This document shows, one piece after another, positions 1-15,219 of a stretch of 64,000 nucleotides of DNA. Numbering within the stretch: the stretch's first letter is position 1; the number at the start of each line of letters is the position of its first letter. The notes below the pieces were generated by a model. The model did not search any database. It was not told the DNA's origin and saw nothing but the letters and a program-made list of their open reading frames with translations. The stretch is from Pyrenula massariospora (Eukaryota > Ascomycota > Eurotiomycetes > Pyrenulales > Pyrenulaceae): contig JAGFMI010000005.1 in the NCBI GenBank assembly GCA_021030905.1, positions 744,001-808,000 of the forward strand, read 5' to 3'. A program made the position numbers and the translations under genes.

Positions 1-3000
1 CCTTCTTGCAAAGACGTGCATGGGGCTAACTGCTGGATATCTTCGACATTTCTCCCAAGTTTCTCAGCTACTAGAGAAAGCTGTCGATGGCGAAAGGCTA
101 GAATATTCTGTTCAGCAGAGTGTTGGAACCCCCGAGCGCGGTCTGAAGGATTTGGATGATTTTCGAAACTTGCTGCCAGGCTTTGGGCGGTAGAACATCT
201 CATGATCGTTGAAGGCTGGACCTGAAAGCCGTCACGTCTTAAAGCACGAGCGAAAGCTATTACTGATATTGAATCAAGGCCTAGCTCAAAGAAGCTGGTG
301 GTTGAGGTGATCGTACCGGGTTGCGAGTCGTTGAAGATCTTGCTAAAGATCTGAATTATCTTTGACACCATTGGAGAGTCTTGCCCGGCAGAAGGATAGA
401 CTTGAGACCCGTTTTGGACCTCTTCCATTGATAGATTGTCATACCATGCTTTAAGCCTCTTCTGATCAATTTTGTTATTTGCTGAAAGGGGAAGACGATC
501 TATAAGTAAGATCGTTGTCGGAACCATGTACGCAGGCAAGTGTTCACGGCAAGCATTATGCAGGGTACGTCGGAGTTCAAGTTTCGACTCGTTAACAATA
601 AGAGCCATCTCTTGAGCTTTACTTTGACCATTTTCTATTGCGACAAATGAGACGAGTTGGTGGCTGGTCTGTTTCGGATGCCTAAACACAGAAGTGAAGA
701 CTTCCTGAGCTTCCTTGGTTGCTTCTTGGATAATATGATTGATCTCTCCGACTTCCAGCCTCTGACCCCGAAGCTTGACTTGGTCATCAAGCCTACCTAC
801 AAACTCAAAGCTATCATCATGGAGAAGGCGAACAAGATCACCGGTGTGATAGACTCTTCCACCAAGCTTTTCGAGAAACTCGAATTTCCGCGTCGTCAAT
901 TCCGGACGATTGTGGTAGCCACGTCCGACAAGAGGCCCAGACACGCACAGCTCTCCGATCGCGCCTCTGGGAACGATATTTTGTGTTCCTGCTTGAAGAA
1001 CTAGTGATCCAACATTGTCAAATTGTGGACCAATGTTTGAAGGTTTTGCAACCCCTGATAATCGTGGGAGCATAGTGCAGCCTATTGTGACCTCTGTCGG
1101 CCCGTAGCCATTGTATATCACTTTTTCGTTGCCCCAAGTATCGATTATCTCCTGGCGTAGCTGTTCACCTCCAGTAATAAAGACTCCTTTCCGTAAAGAC
1201 GGCACCTCTTCTGGAGTTAACAATCGGGCTAGGCTGGGCGTTAAATCAAGATGTGTAACATGTAAAGCCTGAATAGCAGCACAAATATCTTCAAGCAAGA
1301 GGTCTCTTGGTGCCGAGACCACACAAATTCCAACGGCCCAACTCCAGTATTGCTCTAGAACGCTGACATCAAAGTGGAACGATGCAAACTGTAACCATCG
1401 CGACGAGTGGTCCCAATGACCTGTGAATAGTCGCTGAAAAGCCATCATCGCCTGCACAGCGTTTGAATGCGTAATTTCACAGCCTTTGGGTGTACCTGTA
1501 GATCCTGACGTGAAAAGGCAGTAACATAGCTCGTCTTCCGAGATGGGTCGTTGGAGTGAGGGAGGATTTCGCGGGAGCCCATTCAAGATGTCGAAGACAT
1601 CCATTGCAATGGTGAAAGGAGCGTTCAATCCAGAAAGCTCCTTTACCTTGTCATTTGTGGTCAATAGCGCAGTGCAGGCAGTGTCTCGAAGCAAGAACTC
1701 TTTGCGAGCAGGCGGGGCAGCTGGGTCAATAGGCACGTAGGAACAGCCAGCTTTCAAAATTCCCAAGATGGTGAAAGATGCCTCAGGGCACTTGTCGAAG
1801 CAGATCCCAATCAAGCTACCTTGAACGACACCTCTCCTAAACAGGAGTTGAGCGATCGCGTTCCCCTCCTCGTCAAGTTCTCGATAAGTCCAGGATAGTT
1901 TTCTAACGCTGCTTTTGTCAATATCACTAGCAAATTCAAATGCAATCTTTTCTGGAAATTCTCGAGCTGATCTTTCTACGAACTGATGAAGTAGTTCGAC
2001 TGGAGACTCAATTCTTTCCTCTTTGGCAATCAAGGACGAGCAAAGCCTGGAAGGTAAATCGTTGAAATCACGTGCTTGGTTTTCCGGCGAACGCACGTTG
2101 TCAAGAATTAACTCGTCTAACTGTTCAAGAATGATTTGGGCTTGCGGTAACGGGAGCACGGAGTTCATAAATGTCAACTGTAATTTCAGGCAGCCACTCG
2201 CCTCTGGGATGAGTTCAAGTGACACCGAGAAATCGGCACTTGATTGCTCAGAAACGATTTGCCATGGATGGGAATATTCTGACATTTCATGAAGAGGCTT
2301 TTGGTAAACGAAGACGGTGTCAAAAATTTCGCCCTCCACGTGTGCAAATTTCTTGACTTTGGTTAAAGGCGTATTTTGGTTCCGTACCAAGGACGAGGTA
2401 CGGGTAGACACCATGTTTAACAAGTCTCGGTTACGTTTACTGACGTCGGCTCCAAGGGGTAATGTGTTAATGCAGGGAAAAACTACAGCACGGTCGCTAG
2501 AAACGTCTGCTGTGCGGCCGGAAAGGACAAGACCGAAAGTAACTTGCTCTTCACCAACAAGCGACGAAAGGAGGCGAGCCCAAGCTGCCTGCGCTATTGC
2601 TTGTACCGATACTCCAAGCTTCTTGGAAGCATTAAAGAGAGCGTTGTGGGACAAGCTGCACGGTTTGGAGGAAATACCGAAACCATCCTCTTTCCGGGTA
2701 TCGAGTCTCATATTTGGAAACTTGGTCGGCGAGAGGTGTGACGCATACTCGATCCAGAAATCTTGGGAATCATCTTTCAGTTCATTTTCTGCTTGTAAAA
2801 TGGCGGATAAGGTCGGGAGCAGTGGGACACTTCTGGCGATCCGAGCACCATGATATGAAGCAGCAACGTCACCAAATATAATGTTGAGAGCGGTTGCGTC
2901 ATACAATGCGTGAAGCATCGATAGTCGTAGGCTGGTCTTTCGAGACGAGTTCACAACCTGCAAATGCCATGGGGGCAGGTGCAGATGTTCGTAAATGTCT

Positions 3001-6000
3001 CTTTGAATTGCATTTGTGTCAGAAAACTCGGTGCAGACATACCAGGGAGCCTGTTCATCGCGCGCCTTATACGTCAGCATAGCAAAAGGGTGCTTCACGT
3101 CCGCCGTATGGATAAAACCAGTGCGAAGCAACTCATGATTAGCGGTCACAAATGCCCATGCTTGGCGAAGTCGCTCAAGGTCCGTTGATGGCTCTAGCTC
3201 CATAGCAATATGATTGAGATACATGTCGCCACGAGACTGAAGAAAACAGGAAAGCATTCCGGATTGCACGGAAGTACAGGGCCGCAAAGCTTCTATCTGA
3301 CAAGCTTTCACTCTTAGCATATCAGTGACCCGTTCTAAGTGACTATGTTGAAAAGATTCGAAATCGAACCTAGAGTTCTGATCGGTCCTTGAATCGGTCT
3401 GGCGGAGGACATCAGCAATTTTAGATACAGATCCGGCTTCTAGGATTTCTCCGGCGGATACAGAATAACCACTCTCCTTTAGTCTACGTGCAATCTGAAA
3501 GGCGTTTATGCTGTCTAGCCCAAAACTGAAAACGGTGCTTGACCTCTGGATAGATCCTAGGTCAGCTTCTGCAAGGTCCGAGATTACTTTTCGTACGTCC
3601 ATCTCTTCCCTCTGCCATTCATTGCTGCTGTTAGATCCTTCATTCATAAGAAAAGTATTGGTGGAGCGGTTTTGGTCTCGCCACGCTCTCTTCGCGAAGA
3701 ATGATGGACTCCTGTCGGCCAATAAGGTCGGATCAATCGCTTGAGAGCCAGTGTAGTGACACACATCTTTGAGAACGACCTCGAAACACCCAAGAACTTT
3801 CTTCGCATCAGACTCCGTCATGAGATTCGCACTCCAGTGCATTATTATAGTCAACGAATCCATACTCCTAGCGGGACACATTTCAAGAATCAGAGGGAAG
3901 TCCATATCACCCGAATCTTCAACTTTTGACCAGATGGACGAATCCAGCATTGGGTCTTCGTTTTGAAGTAGCAATAGAGTGTCGAATAGATCTTGCTTCA
4001 CTTTCCGCTTTGATCGTATGCGGCGAAGAGAACTCGGCTGCATCGGCAGGATTGCAGCATTAATTGCATGAAGGCTACGAGCAAGATCGGCGTTCGTGCT
4101 ATGCGCTCCAAACCGCACTCGGACAGGCAAAGTATTGAAACATGGTCCAACAGTAGCAGAGATGCCCTCAACTGGTAAGTTTCGACCACTAAAGACACTT
4201 CCAAAACACACGTCCGATGCGTCTGTTCGAATTGCGATGAGCCGAGCCCAAGCCGCCTCACAGATGCTTAGTCGCGTCACGTCACACGACTTTGCAGCTT
4301 CGTCTATTTCGCTAAGGCGGACGTCTAACTTTCGAAAAGTATGCTGTTGCTTGAGTTCCATTGGGTCCTGGTGAGGCCCTTCTATTTGGCATGTGAAAGG
4401 AGTCGGGTTGAAGTCATGCAATTGTTGGTTCCAGAAAGAATCGGTCTGCTCTTGCTCCATGCTCATCATATAATAAATGTAATTTTGAAAGGATGATGCC
4501 ACGACTTTTTCATGGCCAGCCACAATCGTTTCGACGTCTTGCAGTAGAAGAGACATTCCCTCGGCGTCATAAAGGGCGTGATGGATGTCCAATACCATTT
4601 GGGATCTATTTGATTCGCGTTTCCTCGTGAAAGAGAGGCGGTACGGAGGAAGCTTGCAGGTATCGTCATTGCTTTTTTTTCTCTTTACCCTTGCTGTTGA
4701 GCTCGATTTGGTTACCGGTAGATCGAACTCGATCAATATGACTTGAGCAAAAGCGTACTTAGGATTTCCTGTTGCCACAAATCCCGTGCGGAGGATGTCA
4801 TGGCGCTGGACGGCGACCTCCCACGCAGCAATCATAACATTCTCGTCCACCAAGATTTCAAATTCAACACGGTTCCAATACGTGGAGTTTTTGGAGCCGA
4901 TACTATTTGAGAGCATTGCTTCTTGTAACGGAGTACATGGCAGGATAGCACTGGCTCTCAATCCAAGTTTGGCGTACTCTGCCTTGGTAGATTTGAGGAA
5001 ATCTGCGTTGAATGGCATCATTTGTCTTGGAGATGCTGATTTGATGTTGGAGGGAGTAAAGCCTTGTGACGGTAAGCAAAGGCGATGATTAACGAAACCA
5101 TTCATTTCATTAGACGACTCAAGTTTCGCTTGCACAACCTCAGCCAAAGTCTTAAGAGTGCTATGTCGTAAAATGGTAGATACGTCGATTTGGCATTGCA
5201 ATCGATCCCTAATCTTTGTTGATAGATTTATGCTGCTGATCGAGTCTAGTCCAAGGCGAAAGAATGAGGTTGCTAGACCAAGCCTTCGCCGCGGGACACC
5301 GGTCACCTCAAGGACTGCATTAGCTAAAGAAGATTGGACTTCGGACAATGACCCTTCCTCATTCGTGAGATCGCCTGATTTAGGACAGTCAGAGTCTTCA
5401 GAGGCTATAGATTCAAAGTACAGTCCACGCAGAGCCTTCCGATCGATCTTCCTTTGTGTTGTCACCGGAATGTCTTCGAGACGAATTAAATCTTCCGGAA
5501 TCATGTGAGCTGGAAGCGTTGTTGATAACTTCTTGAACATATTTTCTGTCAAGATGGCCGGCTCGGACGTCTCTTTCGCAGTCCAGAACGTGACGAGGTT
5601 CGTTGAACTAGCCTCCGGATTCTCGACAATCATTGTAATACAATCACGTACTCCCTCAAGCTGAATAACAGCATAATCAACTTCTCCGAGCTCAATTCGC
5701 TGTCCTCGCAATTTGACTTGATCATCTTCACGACCATAAATGCAAAAGGAACCGTCGGTGAGGACGCGGCCGATGTCACCGGATCTGTAGACTCGACCCC
5801 ATCGAGGATGGTTCATAAATTTCTGCATAAGGTGAGGTCTTTTAAGATATCCGTTGCAGACTTGTTGGCCCCCTACGCAGATCTCGCCAATAGCACCTCG
5901 AGGGAGTGGCATTAGCTCGTGAGCGGCTGAGACGAACATGCATGTATTAGGTAGAGGATAGCCAATGTTGTTCGGGAAGTAGTCTCGCTGCACGTTGGGC

Positions 6001-9000
6001 CTCAAGGAACAGATATTAGTAGTCTCGCTTGGTCCGTAGCCTTGAAAGAGACCTCGCCCAGACCAGGTATCATGTACCTTAGAGCTCACAGCTTCCCCCG
6101 CGGTGATAAGACATCTCACGGTTGGTAGTTTCGTCGCATCAAGCATCGACGCGACTGAAGACGTCATGCTCAGGTGAGTTATTTGTAGTTTTTGAATGAT
6201 TCCTTGGAGGTCGCGGAAGAGAACGTCGTTCGCTGCAGAGCAAAGGCGGATGCCATTTTGAAAAGAGAACAAAATGTCAAAGACTGACACATCGAAAGCA
6301 TGTGAACATGACTGAAGTAGGCGAGATGTTGAGACTACTGGATATTTTTCCGACAGAACCTCCAGATTGCTCTGAATATTCGAACGAGATACTAGTACAG
6401 TTTTTGGAGTGCCAGTAGTTCCCGAAGTTGAAATAGCATAAGCAGTGCTCGATCCTTCGACCTTTCGTGGTAGATTAATGCCCGATATAGGCTTGGGCGA
6501 GGGAATTCCATGATCTACAAGAAGGATTTTTTCGAGGCTGAAGTCTTTGAAGGCTTCCTGAAGCTGCCCTGTCGTTACGAGGCATTTCACGGAAGCTTCA
6601 TCAAAAACCTGTCGGGCACGGTCCAGCGGTGTTTTCGTATCAAGTGGGAAATATCCCGCTCCGGACTTCAGGATTCCAAGAATGAAAATGTAAAGCTCCA
6701 AACATTTTTCTGTGTATATGCCAACTAGATCGCCGGGTCGAATGCCTCTGCTCGCTAGAGTATGCGCCACTGCTTCTGAGCCATCATGTAATTCCTGAAA
6801 AGTCACCTTCTTTGATTGAATCCTACCCGATGTAGCATTAAAGTCTTGAACAAATTCTATAGCTGTTTTCTGAGGTTCTCGTAGGTCTATTTGCCATCCG
6901 TCTTGTATTAGGTTCTTAGATTTGACAGGATTTCCATTTGCTCCTGGAATCGAAGGAAGGTTCCATGCAATATTGTGAACTCGCGGGTTTTCAACAGAAA
7001 GTAAATTTAAAGGAACATCATTGTACAAGCTCCTGAGATCAGCACTGGGGAACTTGATGAATAGTTTTATCATCGCATCCAACTGCGACAAAAACATTCG
7101 AGCCTGCGTCTTGGGGAATATGGACTGCAAAAAGGAAGCCTTCAAATTGACGTTGCTGTCGCAGGGTTCAGCCTCAAGCGTCAAGGTGTAGTCAAGATAG
7201 TCAGCCGAATCCGTTGTTCGTAACAGCTTGTCCTTATGAATTTCACCTACAAGGCTTTCCTGCCAAACGAATATGGCGTCAAAGAACTTGCTGCCGCTCG
7301 TGACTCCAGCGAGATTATGTATCCTCTGTAATGGGAGAATGCCATGTCGGATAATTTGACGAAATAAACGGTGATGGTTAGTGACTAAGTCTCGGACGCT
7401 GCGCACTCGAGACACGTCTATTCGGAGCGGGAGTGTTGATATGCAGGGACCAATGATCTGATCAATACCTTGGATGGGAAGACTGCGCCCGGAAGTGACT
7501 GTCCCAAACACAACATCTGCGGAGCCATAGTAGCTGCTAAGCAGTAGGCTGAAAGCTGCGGAGATAATACTATGTCTGCTGACTTTAAGCTTTTGACATA
7601 TTTCATGAAGATCACCGGTTGAAACTTCCGAGACAACAGATACAGCATCTCGGCCATAAGCACGCGGTCTCTGCGCGTGAAGGCAGGAGAATGTACAACA
7701 AGGAGCGTCCTGAAGATGCCCTCGCCAGTAATCTTCCGCCTTTCGCCATTCATTGGTTTCTGGAAGGCTCCGCAAAAAACTAGTAACGGTATCAAATTGC
7801 GGCCGTTGAAACAAACCCATGCCTTGTAAGCAAGCATTCAGATCGGTCATGACAATATCCCAAGACCATTGATCGTATAGCGCATGATGTATCAAGACCA
7901 AAGCTTTCTCCTCTTTCTCGTCAACGAAAATCTTCAGTGGACGAGAAATAGACATTGAGCATAATGCTGGCTCGAGCTGACTAGTGCTGGGTATATCCGG
8001 TACAAATTGATTGTCATCAAGGACTTTTCGGACAAGACGCACAAAAGGATGTCCATGAATGTCAGCCGTAGAAAAGCCACTCCTTAAAATGTTGTTGGCA
8101 TCTGCAACCCGCCGAAACGCACGTTTGAGATCCATATATGAAATTCGTCGTGTAAACTGGACGGATATCTGATTGAAATTAATTGAGTCTGCTCTTTCTG
8201 TCTCAGATAACATCCCTAGTTGTAAATCGGAGCAAGGAAGGACTTTTTCAACATCAGGCTCCAGTACTCGTCTCTGATACCACTGTTGAATCTTCCCATC
8301 AAGCGATTGCTGGCTTGGTGTACTGTGTGAAGAATCATGGGCATTGACTTGGCTTTCAACCGTCTCCGATATTGCTGCAATCGTGTCAGCGCTAAGCAAA
8401 TCTGCAACAGATATATTCAAGTTTTGGTTGCGCAGCATAGACACGATTTTAATCGCTCGCAAACTGTCCAAGCCTGAGTTTGCCAGGCTTTGTGATCGAT
8501 CTATTGACGAATCAAGCTGTTCCATGACAATCTCGGCGATGCTGCGCTCAGTCGCGTTCTTAAAATGTGATTCTGTATCACCTGGACGGCGTCTACGACA
8601 AAGAAAATTCTCTTCAAGGCGCCTGCGGTCAATTTTACCTGAAGCAAGCTTTGGCGCCTCCGAAAGTATAACAATTTCGTTTGGCCTCATGAACCCTGGA
8701 AGTGAGCTTTTGTAGACATGTTGGATATCTTCAACCGAAACGTTGACTTTCGACACCAAGCAGAAAAGCACAAGCACTCCTTCGAGTACACAAGCAATTG
8801 CGTGGTGAATAGGCTCCAACTTGTAAGCCACTTGCTCGATTTCGCCGAGTTCTACACGCTGACCGCGAAGCTTCACTTGTCCGGAAGATATTCTACCGAG
8901 ACATTCGAGTTGGCCATCAAGATTCATTCGAGCTTTGTCTCCTGTTCGGTAGACACGACCATATCCCGGCAGATCAATGAAGGCTGCGGCAGTCTGATCA

Positions 9001-10757
9001 GGTCGGTTGAGATAACCCTCGGCAAGTTGGTACCCTCCAATTGCAAGCTCTCCTACTCTGCCGATAGGTAAAATATCTGCTTCAGTGTGGGAAACACCAT
9101 TATTTTGCATGATAGTCAGAACGAATGCAGAAGCAGTTGAGAGCGGTCTTCCAATTATACCCACCCTCAAGTCTTTGTCAAATCTTGGCACAAGAGTGCA
9201 ATGAATGGTCGCCTATTCACATCAGCTACTGCCATCCACGAGCTACCTCTCCAAGAATTGGGACGCAGCAGTAACCATTGCAATTCTACTTACCTCTGTT
9301 GGGCCATACATCCCATATAAGATACCCTCCTCGTCGCCGTGATATCCAAACTCTTTAATGAGAGGCTCTGTCAGCATCTCACCTATTGTAAGCAGCAGTT
9401 TTAGCGAAGGAACTGAGTCACGCCTTTTCAAAAGTGTCCCAGCCACAGTTGGTGTCAGCTCTGCTGCATCAATGTCGAGTTTTTTCAGAGTTCCACTCAG
9501 ATCGCTTAACATTACTTCCCGTGCACAGCAAGCTAATATACTTCCTCTCATTAATGGAAAAAAGACTTCGAACACAGATACGTCAAACGTCGGAGCCGCA
9601 AATTGAAGAAATCTTTTGAAGATAGGAATATGCTCGTCATGAGCAAGTAAGGCCTGAGAAGCAGCCTCATGGGAAATCGGTACTCCTTTCGGGGTACCTG
9701 TAGACCCTGAGGTATACATCACATACGCAAGATCTTCGTGATAATTCAAATCTGGGACTACGTCTAAAGCGTCCACGTCTTTGCCGTGTACGTCATCAAC
9801 AAACAAGACTTCTGTACGCCGAGCCGCAGCGCTCGCTTGCGCTTCCAATGCTCTTGTAGTTATCAAGATCCGGGCTGCAATATCTTTCACAATCAGATCA
9901 ATCCGTTCATACGGGGCATCCAGGTTCAAGGGACAGAAGGCGCCTCCTGCTTTGAGAATTGCCAGTTGTGCAACGTACAATTCTGGGCTCTGAGCAATTA
10001 ATATTGGAACAATGCCAACATGTGCATTCTCGGCATCTTGAGATGCGGTGAGGATACGTAAGGCCAGCCGATTCGATAAGTCATCAAGTTCTGCGAACGA
10101 CATGTGGTCAATCGTGCCGTCAGGACCGAGATACTCTATAGCCGTCTTTTGTGCATGAAATTCAAAATCAATGAGTTGGTGCAGAAGTCGAGGTCCATTA
10201 ATTCGCTGTGGCAAAGGATTCAGTAAAGACGGAGGGACCAGCGAATTCAAGGGTTTAAGATTAATGTGGTGGTGTATGCCATCTTTCCAAAGCTTTCTGG
10301 TTTCCGACCTGAGTCGCGCACATACATCTTCTATTGCCTGCTTGGATATTGCAAACGTGCTTGATAGCCTCCACTTCCCTGCTGTTCCAGTGCATTGAAG
10401 CTGTAGGGGCCATTTCTCAGGCTCATCTTTGTGCGCTCCTGCAACATCGTATTCCAGTCGACCTTTCGTCTTTGCTGGGAAGACAGCGGTTCCTATCGTC
10501 TTGCTTTCCCGTAGATGCTCGTCCTTGAGTGCATACCAAGTATGAACCACGGTGTTCACGCGAATAGGCTGCTCGTCGAACCAGAATACTACTTCTGGTG
10601 TCCCGGTGAGACTTTCGAGGACTCCCGCCCAGGCGAACAACACGAGGTCGGCAGGCAGGTCAAGGTCATTGATCTCTTGCGAAGATTGGTGGCGAGGCGG
10701 CAGCAAGACCTGCAGATCATAGCTTGAAAGACTAGGGATGGTAGTGTATGCTGCCAT
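1..10757 (-). CDS. sidC: Siderophore NRPS, ferrichrome/ferricrocin synthetase type (partial, C-terminal part outside window)
   Basis: Multi-modular non-ribosomal peptide synthetase; by family and neighbour it should condense N5-acyl-N5-hydroxyornithine with small amino acids into a ferrichrome-type siderophore. The ATG at 10757 heads exon 1 (to 9294); an 81-bp intron (9293-9213) interrupts A1 just after its YGPTE core; exon 2 is open to the left edge, giving 3,558 codons here. Order seen: about 170 residues of N-terminal region; A1 (about 10200-8610, YTSGSTGTPKG); T1 (Ser codon 8463-8465); C1 (HHALYD near 7880); A2 (about 6890-5430, SGTTGTPKT); T2 (Ser 5241-5243); C2 (HHALYD near 4580); an A-less T3 (Ser 3510-3512) and C3 (LHALYD near 2910); A3 (about 1990-450, FTSGSTGTPKG); T4 (Ser 270-272); C4 beginning at about 35. 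Three A domains plus A-less T-C units is the pattern I recall for the NPS2/SidC lineage. Regulation is probably by iron through the GATA pair upstream. Family certain; product inferred. Confidence 0.93.
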
Positions 10758-13272
<2,515 letters not shown>

Positions 13273-14085
13273 GGGATTCTCGTCTCGTTCAGGCTATGTG
13301 CATTGCATATTGAAAGGGCTGAATGCTGCCATGATCTCAAACGTAAGTCGCTTGGCGCTGTTTTCACCACTTTGATCAAGCCTTCCTTGTTTGGCCGTTG
13401 TGGGTTGCAGAAATCTTGCATAAATTAGAGCCTTGGCCTTGGATGTTGCAGCGGATGCGCTGCATCTTGACTAACAGTGTTTTGCACTGTGGATATCGAA
13501 TCAAAAGTCTTCGGTTCATTAACGGTGCATGTATCTAGTAGAAGACGTGGCAACACCGTTCTAGCAATATCTCTACGCAAAGAAACTTACCTCTTCATCA
13601 TCCTAGAGGTATCTCGCAATATTATTGTCGCTCTGAACGCCGTAAAGTTCAGCCTCATGACTTGTTGACCCTACTTTCATCCCGGTTCGGTGCCGCTCAC
13701 TTGTCAGCATCTTACTTACCTGTTTGGGTGCAGATGTTCCCAGGATAGATCAGGCTGTGGGCTGAGTAGCGCCACCATGCCTAAATCTGGCGGTTGGCCT
13801 ATTTCCGGCCTTCCCCACCAGCATTTCCCCTTCCCGCTGCAATCCTTCTAGGATATGACGACGGCTCTGCCATACGCCTGCAAAACTGCTGTTCATAGAC
13901 TCGGTGCCGCACTTCAACGCAGGAATCGTCAATGATGCACAGCTTCTAAGCCTCGAAGCCTTCTCAACTGCTTCAATCGTCTTCAGCTCTTCGACGTTTG
14001 TCTTTTCTCCACGCCTAGCCCCCTCGTTTCATGTTGTTTCGACGGTTGCTTCATTTTTCTTTTCCTGTAAATTCTTCCGTTCACC
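13273..14085. other. Intergenic: sidA 3' region and promoter of secreted ferritin-like gene
   Basis: No gene seen. The last 100 bp before 14086 are pyrimidine-rich, a common feature of fungal promoters and leaders. I found no ATCWGATAA copy here, so iron control of the next gene is not supported by sequence. Confidence 0.5.
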
Positions 14086-15219
14086 ATGTTCCTCGGTCTT
14101 TCGCTTCTAGTTCTTGTTCCTTTTCTCCTACTTTCTACGTTTCCTACGGTCACAGCATCACCGGTGATTAATCGCAGAGCAAGCTCCAACCCTACCGTCT
14201 CCTCCCTATCCCCCATCAAAACTCCCAACCATGGGGATCCAAAAGCAATGGCGATATCATATGATACAAACAAGCAAGCAGGTGGAGGAATCCCAAATGT
14301 CTCACATCCTCCTCAGCTTTCCCAAGCTGCAGCAAAAGATGTTCAATTCCTCCTCCTCCTTACCAACATTGAAATCTCCTTCTACAACTCAGCGATGACC
14401 AATCTCACGCAACAACCACCTTCTCCGGACTGGGACCCATCTCATTCAATTGGCAACACCCCAGCTCCCAAATTTCTCTCGACTCTCATCGCGCAACGTA
14501 CAGTCCACGCTGCCTACCTCTCTACTCTACTCTCCCGTTTTGGCGCACCTATTCCCCCGCCCTGCAAAGAAGGTTACCGCTACCCTCACTCAATTAGCCT
14601 GACCACCTTCCTCTCCGAAGCTCTTCGGCTGTCCACTATATCCCTGAGCGCTCACGATAATACCCTCATCACACTCTCAAGCAGCGATCCTCTTCTTCTT
14701 GCCCCTTTGACTGGGCCAATCTCCACCCTCACCTACCTAACCACCTCCCTCTCGCAATCCCTCTCCAAACCATCAAATCCAACCCCGTATTCAACCACAT
14801 CTCTTCCTCTACCCTTCCTATTGACTCTCCTTCCTTCTTACCTGCCAAGCACCTGCACATTACCACCACTTTGGGAAGAATCCAGGAATCCACCGCCTGC
14901 ATTAACCCTCTCCCTCATACCTTCTGACAACGAACGATCCATAACGTTCTTCACCGACCCCAACCGTCTACCGGATGACATCACCGCGCCTCCCGTGCGC
15001 ACATACGTAGCCTGGGTTCACGGCGCCAGCGCTCCCATTTACACGGATGCTATGGTATTTCCAGAAGGAAGGATCGAAACCGACGTGCCTGAAGAACTTG
15101 GGCGAGGAGGAGCGGTTTATGTGGCTTTGGTCAGCGGGAGAAACCAGGATACGGTCGAAGAGCTTGAAGGGTTGGTGTTAGCGGGATGGGAACTTGTGAA
15201 CCTGGATTTAGAGGACTGA
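14086..15219 (+). CDS. Secreted ferritin-like-fold protein (Rds1/LsdA-like)
   Basis: A single exon of 377 residues. Residues 1 to about 24 form a signal peptide (MFLGLSLLVLVPFLLLSTFP). Residues about 85-230 resemble the ferritin-like domain of fungal Rds1 stress-response and LsdA sexual-development proteins: a helix with FLLLLTNIEISFY, a second with RTVHAAYLSTLLSRFGAPIP, and a third rich in Leu/Ser. The Glu-x-x-His metal motif expected in helix two is only partly kept (His present, Glu replaced by Arg in QRTVH), so iron storage is doubtful. The last 100 residues lie outside this domain and I do not recognise them. It sits directly downstream of the siderophore pair, but no shared regulatory site is visible. 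The domain call rests on pattern resemblance only. Confidence 0.6.
   Translation: MFLGLSLLVLVPFLLLSTFPTVTASPVINRRASSNPTVSSLSPIKTPNHGDPKAMAISYDTNKQAGGGIPNVSHPPQLSQAAAKDVQFLLLLTNIEISFYNSAMTNLTQQPPSPDWDPSHSIGNTPAPKFLSTLIAQRTVHAAYLSTLLSRFGAPIPPPCKEGYRYPHSISLTTFLSEALRLSTISLSAHDNTLITLSSSDPLLLAPLTGPISTLTYLTTSLSQSLSKPSNPTPYSTTSLPLPFLLTLLPSYLPSTCTLPPLWEESRNPPPALTLSLIPSDNERSITFFTDPNRLPDDITAPPVRTYVAWVHGASAPIYTDAMVFPEGRIETDVPEELGRGGAVYVALVSGRNQDTVEELEGLVLAGWELVNLDLED

Noticed and set aside
7418-7837. A 139-codon minus-strand frame inside the C1/A2 region of the NRPS
   Set aside because: It is in a different frame from the NRPS and lacks family motifs; the NRPS frame is open straight through.
657-9071. 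Many plus-strand open frames of 60-180 codons opposite the NRPS exon
   Set aside because: The minus strand is one continuous 9.2-kb coding exon with all NRPS core motifs; the plus-strand frames are its antisense shadow and have no motifs.
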